In this document: piece by piece, positions 14,193 through 25,534 of the stretch
Position numbering within the stretch: position 1 is the first letter of the stretch
How the letters are laid out: each line of letters opens with the position of its first letter
Program-made: the position numbers and the translations under genes
Source: Motacilla alba alba
Lineage: Eukaryota > Chordata > Aves > Passeriformes > Motacillidae
Length of the DNA stretch: 64,000 nt
Reading direction: 5' to 3'
NCBI RefSeq assembly: GCF_015832195.1
Contig: NC_052020.1
Coordinates: forward strand, 62,313,888 to 62,377,887
The notes under the pieces: model-generated
The model's database searches: none
Seen by the model: the letters and a program-made list of their open reading frames with translations, nothing else
What the model was told of the DNA's origin: nothing

Positions 14193-14590
14193 CCTGTCCT
14201 GTCCTGTCCTGTCCTGCCCTGTCCTATCCTATCCTATCCTATCCTATCCTATCCTATCCTATCCTATCCTATCCTATCCTGTCCTGTCCTGTCCTATCCC
14301 ATCCCATCCCATCCCATCCCATCCCATCCCATCCCATCCTATCCTATCCTATCCCATCCCATCCCATCCTATCCCATCCCATCCCATCCCATCCCATCCC
14401 ATCCCATCCCATCCCATCCCATCCCATCCCATCCCATCCCATCCCATCCCATCCCATCCCATCCCATCCTATCCCATCCCGTCCCGTCCCGTCCCATCCC
14501 ATCCTATCCTATCCTATCCTGTCCTATCCCGTCCTATCCTATCCTATCCTGTCCTATCCTGTCCTATCCTGTCCTATCCTATCCTATCCT
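14193..14590 (+). repeat. Pentanucleotide satellite (CCYRT)n, about 80 units
   Basis: About 398 bp of uninterrupted 5-bp register, built from CCTGT, CCTAT, CCCAT and CCCGT. The variants are grouped: CCTGT first, then a CCTAT block, a long CCCAT block, a short CCCGT block, then mixed CCTAT and CCTGT. Because the unit is 5 bp, open frames of up to 229 codons arise that encode Ser/His/Pro/Ile/Tyr pentapeptide repeats; they are not genes. The array abuts CR1 sequence on both sides. Confidence 0.98.
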
Positions 14591-14606
14591 GCTCTGTTTA
14601 ACAAGG

Positions 14607-14900
14607 TACCACTTTCTGTCTGCACAGGGGAACAGTGGTGGTTGTTGCTGGACTTCAGCAAAACATTCAACACCATTTCCCACAGACACCTCCTGGACAA
14701 ATGGACAAGACACAGGTTGCCTGGTTGGTCTCTAAGACGGGTGAGAAACTGCCAAATAGTCTGCCCTCAGAGCACGGACCAATGTGTTTTGCTCAGGCTG
14801 GCAGCTTGTCAGAGGTGAGCTCCCCCAGGGACTGATACTGGGTCGCACATAGCTCAACATCTTCCTAAATGATTTGGGATGGAAAACACTCTCACCAAGT
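14607..14900 (+). mobile_element. CR1 LINE reverse-transcriptase fragment, degenerate
   Basis: In the plus frame the words LLDFSKTFNTISHRHLLDKW and QRDxxLG-type downstream remnants can be traced. This corresponds to the CR1 reverse-transcriptase stretch around motif A (canonical YLDFSKAFDTVSH). The motif-A aspartate is read as asparagine, and the frame is lost soon after, so the copy is dead. It ends near CTTCCTAAATGATTTGGGAT, which corresponds to the INDLD region. It continues neither from nor into the CR1 3' segment at 13,836, so two insertions are likely. Confidence 0.8.
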
Positions 14901-17900
14901 GTGTAGTCACTGTTTGGTGAGGTGTAGTTCATAGCATAATTTAAGCATAGACATGTATTCTGCTTAAAACTAGGTCTAAATTTGATGGATGTACAGTTTA
15001 TCCACCTAGTAAATAAGAGTATAGCAGCACCATGTAGTTTATAAAATAGAATCGCCAGTGGTAAATAAAATGCTATAAACAACATTCAGAATGGTATCCA
15101 ACCTGTCATTTTGATAGTACATTTATGCATTTGACAGGGACTGTCTTTTCCTAAAGAGATTAATAGAATCACATTTATGTATCACCGAAGTTGAACACAG
15201 GAATTGCATGGAGGCATTGGCACTGGGCACTGGGCATCACAGTCTTTGTACAGGCATGGCAGCAGACCTCTTGTAGAGACTGCATAGCTCGTGACATGGG
15301 CAATGTCCCTGCTGCAGGAGGCAGCAGAACCCGGCCAGGTGGCTGCAAGGGACTGCAGCTTCCTCACCACACTGGCAGAATCTACCTGGTTGGCAGAGAT
15401 TAAAGGCCGGAATACAGAATAAACTGCCATGGGTTTTCCTATAAAAGACATTCCTGCATGGTTATTTTAAGTGAAAGACCCATACAGGCATGAACAATGC
15501 CACCACAGCACTTGAGAAAGCAACTAAGTACAAATTCTGAAGCAGACACTAGAGTATATCTTGCTTAAACTTCAGCATTATTTGGGTCTTTAAATCTAAC
15601 TCTATTGCTCCTGTGTTTGTATTTCTGGAGATATCCTTAGTTAAATATAATTATTTTCTAATTCAAAGACATCCAGAAATGAAGAACCAAGCACTTCTCT
15701 GCAGAGTTGGTTCTGGTGCTTAGATGTGATCAGGATTAAATGCACAAATAAGGTACACAAATTTCTGTGAGATAAGATGACCGTCTCTGAGCATTTCGCA
15801 CTTTCTTTCCCTGAGTTATTGATGCAGACACAGGTGGCCATGTGTCATCCCTTCTAGGAGTACAGAACTTGGCACCTATATTTATCATTCCACTGGAAGT
15901 AATGCAAACCTACTTGGACTGGCTTGTAGGTAAATATAGGAAGCTATTGCACTCTAGCAGGGCATCTTACTCCCCACAAAAACTTACCTATTGTTTGTTA
16001 ACCAGTCAGATAACTCAAGCAGGACAAGTTGTCTTGTAGTGAGCCATTCTGGCATCATCTTGGCACCAGGGTTGACACTGGTCTGGCATCTCTCAACTAC
16101 CAATAAACATTTTACTTTGAAGTGAGATCTGGAAGATAAGCTGAATTTCTGAGTGACAACCATTTACTTTACAACTATAAAAGCCACAGCACACTTCCTC
16201 AAAGCAGAAATCTTCCATACAGTTTCCTGGAAACCCGTGGAGTTTCTCCCATCAGTAGGGACAATTGTTTCACAGTTACTCACCAGGGGCTGAGTGAAGG
16301 AATTAGTGCATATCATCACCATTGTGGCAGGAAGTTACATTCAACTCCTAATCAGTATTACTTCTTTTCCTAGCTTTAATATAGGTCCCTTGATACAGTG
16401 CACTGTTCTAAGTGATGCTATGATCTACGAGTAGTTATTTTAGTTTTATAATCTATAGTAATTTTGATTAAGATATTTTGCCTGTTATGTCTGTTCATTT
16501 GTCATAATAAATAATTCATTTTTATATAAATATATCTGATTTGCCATCATTAGAACTTGCGGAACAAAGTGCTTCCTTAAATTTAAATTGTTGCCAAAAT
16601 CTGAGGCTAAAGAAGGATTTACCTTCATTTAAACCCTTTTCTGTGAAGGAGATTAAATACACAAAGGAGTTCTTTCTGCCTCTCAGACAAACTTCTCAGA
16701 CGATAGCAAAGCTTCTTAAGTGAACTTCATCTGCAGCTCCCACTCTCCCTGTGACATGCACTATTTCAAGTTTTCACATTTGCAGTATTCTTCGAGACAT
16801 AGTGTGGAAATAAGTCAGATAATCTCTCCACCCCATCAGTAAACTGTTCTGCACTGAATTTCTGAAGAGCTGCATAATTGCAAATAATCTGACACAAAAT
16901 ATTCTAGCATAAACAACACACCTCTGAGAGAGTCACAACTTGTTCTCACAGCACCAGCCAGATAAAAAAAACAAAAGTTCATGCAAAATGAATGCTTTGA
17001 CAGAAATGTCATTGGAGTCTGGTCAGGATAAATCAAGGAATATTAGTTTTGTTTTTCATTGCATTTTGTTAAATGGGGATATATAAACAAAATCAGTGTT
17101 TGTGTGTGCTATGTAAATAAAGCTGATAAGGTGCTCTCACTACACTCCATAATCCCATTAAAACTACCTCATTTTCTATTACTTTAAATTCTATTACTTT
17201 TCAAAGGAATAAAGCAGAAGTAGCTCTAATACTTAATAACTACACTAATATTTGAAACTAGCACTAATATTTAATGACACTCTGAGTAAAACATTACCCA
17301 GTGGGTAGCATTTTTGTCACCCTGGATTACTCCTGGATTACAGAGCAAGTAACACGGGTCTTCAATTAATCACTGCTGAGTTGTTATATAACACTTTCTC
17401 AGTGAGATATTTATACTCTGCTTGTTACACTGAAATTGTTATGCAAATTTCTCAATTTGTAAGACTAAAATGAACACTAGCAGCACTATCTGCTGCTAGC
17501 AGAAGCTTTAAACAGAATTTAGCAAGGCCACTCATACGTTACTCAGATTGACTTCTGTACCAACAGTCACAGTATGAGCATTTCACATTACTAGGAATTT
17601 ATTTTATTATACAGATTGTTATTAGACATAATATATATAGATTATACATAATGTACATATAACTAATGTCTGTAATATATGATAAAATATAATTAACATA
17701 GTGGTAATGCAATAATACTTTTAATTTATTCAATACATTATAGATACTAATTCTCATTATTTATGGTACAAATACAGTTTAAAAAGCCATAAGCCCTTTT
17801 AAGAGGCTCGTTTTGGTTTTGGGGCCTTACACACTCCAGGTCCCTTTGTTGGACATGTTTGAAGCATATGTCATAGCATCAGGGGAGGCTGAAGTGGGCA

Positions 17901-17940
17901 GGGCTTGGACAGAGAAAAAGCTGTGAAAGAGGTGATGAAT

Positions 17941-17983
17941 GAAAGTGAAAAGTGAAAGGGAAAGGGAAAAGTGAAAGTGAAAT
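17941..17983 (+). repeat. GAAAGTGAAA-type purine microsatellite, ISRE-like
   Basis: The tract contains GAAAGTGAAAAGTGAAAG and later AAAAGTGAAAGTGAAAT. It fits the interferon-regulatory-factor pattern GAAANNGAAA more than once. Such tracts also arise as purine-rich slippage repeats, so a regulatory role is only a possibility. No promoter is recognisable nearby. Confidence 0.5.
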
Positions 17984-20900
17984 ATCCCTTGCCTGAAAAA
18001 CAGTTCTTTGGGCAGAGATCTCTCTTTGGAAGGGGCTGCATATCACACTCCATGTTTGTCTGCTCTGGGATGACCAGGAGAAGGATCAGGTACCGGACCA
18101 AAAAGGACACACCCGGCCTTCCCAAAGCACCAGTGGTGCTCTCTGCGCCTGCCAGCACAAAGCTATCAAGAAATCAGGCTGGAGCATTCAGAACCATCCT
18201 ACAAAACGTTCATGCAAAGCTGCAGGAGAGCATCAGCTGCACGACAGCAACAGCAGCACTGCTCACAGCAGGATGGTGAGCAGCCACCCTGGGATGTCAA
18301 GGGTAAATTTAGGCAGTGTTTGAGATGTGTGTTTGGAGCAGTTTGAATAAAATGGAATCTATTTTACAGGAAAAACAAGGCAACCATAATATCTCTTAAT
18401 AGAAAGATACTCTCAAAAGCAGCAGAAAGAAAAACTTCACAAAGCTTCAAGAGCCTTATCAAAATGTGAGTGGTGGCATGTTGAAGCACCACAAAACTCA
18501 ATATGAAAACCCTTTTAATCTTTCTCCCTGTTTCCATGAAGAAAAGAAACACTGTTTGTCTAATAGTTTCTAAGCTTATACACTTATGGTCTCACCTGCA
18601 TTAGAGAAGAATGTTTTTTAAAATAGCATCTCCTTTTGTGAAATGCACCAAAATTGATCAGGGCAATTGGTAAGTTCTCAGCCGTTGTTTTGTATTTATT
18701 ATGTACATAAAACATTATAAGCCTAATTTTATACAGGAAGACTTTCTCTGCTTTCTCTCAAAGAAATACCTTGATCGAGGAAACAAGATGTTGTTGAAAA
18801 ACGTTAGTAATTTGAAATAATTGGTTTTTAAGAGCAACAACCTAATTGCCATACACTCTTTAATGTATTTAGAAATTCTCATGTTCTGGTGATAGATAAG
18901 AAGTTATACAAGCTCTCTAAAATGCATTTCAATTTTAATTTCAAAAAGCAGTTTATACAACTGAAGTGTACACTTTATATTTATCTATCACTGAAAGATG
19001 AAAAAGCAATCCCTTTTATCCCACCCAGTTCAACAAAATAATGTGTAAACTCTGCTTTCCCCTATTTTTTGAAACCGATTTGACCTCTTTAGTGATTTCT
19101 TTTGGGGGAACAAAAAAAGAGAGGAAGACAAATCAGCTTAAAGCAATGCAGTAAATGCAGGCAAATCAACTGCAAAAAAGCAAGAAAATTATCCATATAT
19201 GCAAATGAAAAATACAAAATGAAGGTAGATTTCTAACGAAAAATTGCTTGGTCTTGTAATATTATAGTAATTCAATACAGTTTGTACTATTTAGAGTTTG
19301 ACACATGCTTTTGCAACTATGTACTTTGAGCCACAATGTTTATATTCATTTTACTCAAGGTAGTCTCATTTAAACTGTAAAATCCCTCACTGCCTTTACA
19401 ATAATGTTAGAACAGGGTGCCCCAAGTTGGATTTGCTGCCATACAGAACGTGGTAGCTTACTGCATACATCAGAAAGGTGTCTGTACCTGACTCAGCAGG
19501 ACCCTGGATCAGCACATCTCTCATGTGCAGAAGGCTCTTCCATATTTGCTGCAATACTTTTTGTCAGGCTGCTTGGACAAAGTGGGAAGTGTGGGGGAAG
19601 AGACTGGAGAAGCTGCCATTTCAACTCCCAACCCACAGGGATAGAACTGGATGTTAAACCCTCTGTGATGACCGGTTCACAGGTATTTCTGGGCACTCAG
19701 AGGGAGCTCTGCTGTATCAGACACTTGCAGATACTGGGACCCCTTTGTAGTGTACAGAGGGAATCACACATCACATCAAAGGGCCCCTGAGCAAAAGTAT
19801 TGAACCAGGTGGCAAGAATTTGCATGGTGAGTTGGAGAGGATTCACTAAGCTGGACAGAATGTTTAAGAGGGAAGCCAGCTGCAAGCTGTAGTGGATATT
19901 GCCTTAAATAGTGCCAAGATAATTTAGGATTTTATCAAACAACTCAGAAGAGGGTTTTGCAGTATGGAATTATTGACAAGGCTGGCAATTCTTACAAGTC
20001 TGAGACAGACAGACGAATACAGCATGGGTCAAGGAGGGATGGAGTTGCAAACAATATCCTTCCCTTTCCAGAACTACCAAAATGTAAGCACTTGGTATCT
20101 AGCCCATATTTCTTTCAGAGAGGTTATAGATTTTTCATAATGCATTGTAATATTTCTTTTTAAATGCTGTGGATTTTCAGAGAGGAAATAGGACTTAGGA
20201 CTCAAGAGACTTGACTGTGTCTCATCAGCTGGATATGCATTGAAAGATCTGTTGATCAGTCCCTAGGAAATTCATGAAAACTGCATGAAAGTTTCATGAA
20301 GCAAAATCCAATTTCCACAGTTTAACAGTAAGCAGTTAATACAAAGGTTGTTACAGAAGTAACACAGTGCTTACAAATACACTTTTACTTTTGATCTATA
20401 CTGAGTCCCTGACAGAATTTAAAAATAAGCAGAAAATCTAAATTATTGCTGCTTATATTGACTTAGAATGCACTGTGTAAAAATCACAATAGAATTTTAA
20501 AATCTCAGGGGAAAACTTACTCTTGCTAATCTCCCATTTAATTAAACTGATCCTTTAGGCTGCAGTTGGATCTAGCAGTCAAAAGCCGATTAGCCATGGT
20601 TTAAACACTGCAGGGTGCTCAGGAGGACACTATGTAGCCCTGTAGCTCTCTCAGCCCTATCTTATAGTAAGATGTGTGAAAAAAAGTGAAGCTGACAACA
20701 GAACCCTGAACAGCCTTCTGTTTCTCTTCTCCAGAGAACAAGCATCCACCATGAGGATAAGCAGATTTGGGGGGAGCTATGCCATAAGGGAAAGGCAGTG
20801 GCTCAAGGTGATCAAACTATGGATCTTTCCTTTGATTCCTTGCTGGAGTTAAATAACTTTCAACAGAAATTTACAAATCCTATCAGGAAAAGTCTACATA

Positions 20901-22596
20901 CATTTGATTCTCAGCTAATAAAGGCTGCTGCAGATGGTGTCTTACCATCTTTTTTAGCTTAAGTGAAAAGTAGACCTACTATAAAGGTAAAAGGACTTTA
21001 TCTCTTTGTAAGAAACAAGCTAAATTATTTTTAAATCTTTCTTTCAAACTATCAGCTATTAGAAAACTTCACCACAGAACAAGAAATCTCAGATGCAAAA
21101 GAGAATTATGCAATGCCGAAGCACAAGTCCTTTAATACAATTTCTTTGATTTAATTCAGTTTAATAATAGTCCTCTTGGGAATGAGAATATGGACATTTT
21201 CTTGATGATTAAGTAATCCTACCAGGGAGCTGAGGTTGTCAAAAACTATTTTTGTTTGGCCAGCTGGTCACAGCAGGACCACACTTGCTGTCCCTAAGGC
21301 CTTGCCTTATCTTCAGCTTGCATTTCCAGTACAATGGTACTTCTTTCTCTCCATACTACAGGAATGAAAGGTTTTGATACTTGTGCATGACTTGTTTTGA
21401 TACTTGTGCATCCTATGTTTAGGATCTACTTTTCTTAGTTGAATAATTATTAGCTTCAAATGTATTTTACTACTTCTTAGAAACCCATTCCTATCACCAC
21501 CAATATGAAAGCATCTGTAACATTTTGTCTCAAAGCTTCATCCCATGTATCTCAGGCAGGGACTTAAGTTATGTCTTATCAGAAATTTAGAAAGCATGGG
21601 AATATATGCCTTTCCTAGGTACTTTCATACCTTTCAGCAATTTGTAGCACAGGGACTTCCTGAGACAGTTTTGGCTAAATAACTCGGTAAAATTAAATCC
21701 TCCAGACTGACAAAGTTGGTTGCTGTTATAACAGCCCTTATTTGTAAAATCTCCATCCAAAGATACCTCACAGGGCACCCCATTACCACCCAGATATGAA
21801 TATGTTGGTGGATTTACTGCATATTGGGAAAAGCTGGACCATGTCTCCTCCAGAAGCCATCACACTCCTCCACCACGCCCTGTCCCACCTCAGTCATAGC
21901 AATGGTAGAAGCAGACTCCTTCCCTTCAAACACCTGAGCTCCTGCAGAGCAAAAGGAAATCACAGACACTAGTTCAGGACACTGAGTAGGTCTTATCTGA
22001 ACCCTGGTCAGACAAATAATTTCTATTTGTCCCTTTTCATTGTGTAGCAGTTGTATAGATATGCCTTTAGAAACGCAGACTACAACACAACTAATATTTT
22101 TATCCCTCTCTAAAGCCTTGATATGCACATAAAAAGACAAGAGCAGATGCTGCACTCAGACCGACATTATGCTTACTTGATCAATCAGGATGCAATATTT
22201 TTTGGAATAAACCTAATTCTTTTTTTTGAGGATCTTAGAAGGAGGTGGCTCTTCTTCCTAGTTCTGGTGAAATCAACTCACTACCTCCTTGTTTCAACTG
22301 CTGCTTTACAGTGTAGTCAGAACTATCTCCTTAAATACAAAGAAAATGTTGGTTCCTTTTGTAGAGACAGGGCTATAATACAAGCAGGGAACATCATTGC
22401 AGTTATTTCTAGATATGTTCCATAGAAGGAACTTCCTGTCCTGTTTTCAAGGGTATAACATTTTCTGAATGAACAGAAATATTTACATCATGACCTGTCC
22501 TAGGAGTTTTAAAATGTAGGTAAATGATGCAGGTATGAAAGGTGCAGTATCTACCACACAGCACTGAGCTGTGCTCTGCATCAGATTGCTGTCATT

Positions 22597-22648
22597 CCTG
22601 GCCTATTCCTGGTGGTTCCTGGCCTGTTCCTGGTGGTTCCTGGCCTAT
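22597..22648 (+). repeat. Short tandem repeat, about 21-bp unit, 2.5 copies
   Basis: The word CCTGGCCTATTCCTGGTGGT recurs as TTCCTGGCCTGTTCCTGGTG and then TTCCTGGCCTATC. It is internally made of CCTGG half-units. Confidence 0.8.
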
Positions 22649-24658
22649 CAGAGCAGAAATATAACTGGCACAGTTTGTGGTATGTTCCTTCAGTGCCTGG
22701 TCTTTGGTAGCAAGGACAGAGCAGCATGCAATCATATTTCTCAGACTAATGTTTATGATTTCTTTTAATATTTTTACCATTGCAAATAAAAGCAAAACAA
22801 GGATTAATATGTGTGCATTTTCTGACTTAGCCAGGCATTAATAACAAGGGTCTGTCAACAGACCGTGGTTTTGAAGCACTGCTCTATTCTTGTGCATCCA
22901 TGTCAGCTGCTCTGATCCATACAGGAGAACTGGAACAGCTGACTCACATGGGAAGACTCAGAGGAATGGAGGGTCACCCCAATTTGCCATTAGCATGAAA
23001 ACTTTCTTTTATTTGAGTTGAATCCTGTCTGCAGGGCTGGATCTTCCTGGAAAAAGAAAACAGCTTGACAATACAAATCACTGATTGCTGGTACACAAAT
23101 AGTTTTTGCTTGCACAACAAAGATAATAAAACATCTGAGAAATAGAACAAATAAATGTAACAAATATCTGGCAAGCACTGGAACCTCAGGTCTTCAGTTA
23201 AAAAGTTTTATGCTTTTAGCAAACAAGTGACTAGAAGGGTGAAAAAAACATGAAGCAAACCCCTCTGTCTCTTGCAGGGCAGATGGTAGACTGGGGAACA
23301 GCTGGCTTCAGTTTTTCCATCTAATTGAATTCTGGTCTGCCTAGTGCTACTCATTTGTGCTCAAACTAATGTTTCTCTCCCCTCTTCACTATGCAGCTGC
23401 ATGTTGGCATTGTGTGTCTGTAGCAACCACTAGAGTTATTTCACACTGTTTGTCTGGAATGAAATGAGTGGTGACCACCTGCAGCTGCTCTGGAGATTGA
23501 GGATTCCTCCTCCTTCTATCCCTTTCCCTTGTCTTCTCACAGAGGACTTCGAACCTGCCCGAGGTCTCCAGGGCATGGCTTGCTGAGGTCTCCTGCACCT
23601 GCCATGACTGGGGTGGTTTGCCATTTCTAAGGAACACAAAAGATGCTATTCTTAACAAGCAGTGGTTTAAAACAAAATAATTTTGTTATGCAGTAACAGA
23701 GGGAATCAATGTCAGTCATTTTCTACCTTACTGAGGCAATTTTAGAAGAATTGAAAATATTAAAGTCACAAAGTCTTTCATGAAAATTCTTTCTTCCTTA
23801 CATTTCCTAAGCAATACTTTCACAATATTCAGTTGCATTTTTGGTCCTAACACAGAATCAAGAGATAGATATGGCCACCTGTTATTCATACCAAGGCACA
23901 CACTAGACTCTCTAGAGTCCTCTATCCACATAATCTTTGACAGTGTGCTGCCACTCCCATCCCAATAGAACCAAAAGTTTACTTCTCCTCAATTATTTTT
24001 CCATTTTATCTTTTATCTCCATTTACCTCTACATTATTTTACAAATTCTTTTTAACTAACTCTGCCACTAATCTTAGTTTTTATTCTGGTTTTGATCAAG
24101 GAAAAAAAACAAAAAAGGAAAACAAACACACAGATAAAAGCAACAATCTTCTTAAGATATAAGCCTGTAAAAGAAAGGTTAGAAAATACAAGGTCATGAT
24201 AGCTGGTTAGAATGCTTATCACTAAGGGAAGTATTTTTCCTCTGAAGAAGGTACAAGTAACTTACTGATAATGTCATATTACTAACAATCTATTTTAAAA
24301 AAAGTTACTCCAGTATGCAAACAGAATTATTCCAGTCAATATCAGGATAAGATTTAAACAAGAATCCTTTCAATAATTTCATTCTTTTCCATTCTCATGT
24401 CAAGAGTTTTCAGCATCTTATGAATAAATTAAATGGACTAACTGAAGATTTTTAATCAATGTGTTGATTACCTCTATTAGAAAGGATAATTGCGCATTGT
24501 ACTTACAGGTGAGGGCACGGGTAACTGGAAACAGTCATTCCTCCAGGGAAGCACTAGAATAAGAAATGCACAGCTCCATGGCACTGAGAAGATCCCTGCT
24601 CAAAGGTGCAGATGTAGACTGGATCTGTTCCAGATTGCAGAAGGCACCTGAACAAAAC

Positions 24659-24659
<1 letters not shown>

Positions 24660-24712
<53 letters not shown>
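24660..24712 (+). repeat. Poly(A) run, 53 bp
   Basis: An uninterrupted run of 53 A follows CCTGAACAAAACC. It may be the tail of a retrotransposed sequence, but I recognise no source gene or SINE body in the preceding 150 bp, and CR1 elements do not use long poly(A). It explains poly-Phe and poly-Lys frames here. Confidence 0.98.
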
Positions 24713-24715
<3 letters not shown>

Positions 24716-25391
24716 TGTGGTAATTGGAGAATTGCTCTCATTCATTGCTAAAAACCTCCACCACACTGTCCAGCCCTGCACACAGTCACTGGCTACAGCA
24801 TCCATTTGTTCTATGCTGCCAGCAACACAACATCTGCATCAAGAGGACCACTACAGTCCATTGCACCTGTGCAGATGCTCATGGCACCCCTCAGTGCTTC
24901 TGGGCTGTGGAAAGCACCTTCCAGACTCTCAGGTCTCTGCCTGTGGCTCATCTGGTGCTGCTTCTCCAACAGCAGCAGAGAAACTGCTGTGGCAAGCCCC
25001 TTGGGCTGTGCCAGCCTTCCTGCACGTTCCACATGTTCCCCGGAGGCTGCGGGAGCGCAGGGAGGTACAGCCATCCCTGGCTCAGCAACCGGGCAAACCA
25101 GCTTCCCTCTGCCTTGCCTGTGTAGATCAGTGCACACAGATCAGTGTGCACAGAAAGCACTCAGTAACCAAACAAGACCTGTCAGACATCCAGCACAGCT
25201 GAGTTCCCTCAGACCTTGCACCTCCCGTTACACGCCCACGGCTTTGCTAAGGGTCATACAAAACACCACGCAAACACTCCTGACTCCTTGGAGAAACAGC
25301 ACAACCGTGTGATTCAAATCAAGTTGCACTTCAAATCAAGGCACAGCATGAGAATAATATAAATGATGTCCAGGTTTTGTTCTTCATCAAA
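24713..25391. other. GC-elevated intergenic segment, unrecognised
   Basis: Overlapping frames of up to 168 codons in all plus frames (24,717-25,312) reflect locally higher GC rather than a gene. The translations have no domain I recognise. It could be an old LTR or CR1 segment too diverged to name. Confidence 0.35.
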
Positions 25392-25534
25392 TGTAGTTCA
25401 TTCAGTTGGTTAGAACAAGGTCCTGATAATGCCAAGGTCATGAGCTCAGTCCATGGGCAATTCACTTAAGAGTTGGACTTCAATAATCCTTGTTGGTCCA
25501 TTCCAACTAAAAATATTCCATGAATACATGAATC
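25392..25534 (+). mobile_element. tRNA-Ile-derived SINE with CR1-like tail (TguSINE1 type)
   Basis: The 5' part reads GTTCATTCAGTTGGTTAGAA, then TGATAATGCCAAGGTCATGA, GCTCAGTCC: a mutated tRNA-Ile with A box (AGCTCAGTTGGTTAGAG-like) and B box (GGTCGCGGGTTCGATCC-like). It is followed by CACTTAAGAGTTGGACTTCA, then ATCCTTGTTGGTCCATTCCA and ACTAAAAATATTCC, which is a CR1-type 3' tail. This architecture is that of songbird TguSINE1, moved by CR1 machinery. The B box is damaged, so transcription is unlikely. It is the main hint that the host is a songbird. Confidence 0.85.

Larger units (their letters stand above)
14901..24659. other. Intergenic or intronic DNA without recognised genes
   Basis: Nearly 10 kb of AT-rich DNA. 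Frames of 60-128 codons (for example 19,404-19,790 plus and 21,814-22,155 minus) show no recognisable domains and no splice context. Strongly AT-rich pockets lie at 16,430-16,540 and 17,580-17,770. Two small repeats are listed separately. No RNA gene was seen. Confidence 0.5.

Noticed and set aside
14129..14818. 229-codon and 141-codon ORFs with Ser/His/Pro/Ile/Tyr repeats
   Set aside because: They are the translation of the CCYRT pentamer array; a 5-bp unit without stops stays open in several frames.
24500..24712. Processed pseudogene with poly(A) tail
   Set aside because: No recognisable mRNA body upstream of the A run and no target-site duplication identified.
25392..25466. tRNA-Ile gene
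   Set aside because: The cloverleaf is damaged and fused to a CR1-type tail, so it is a SINE.
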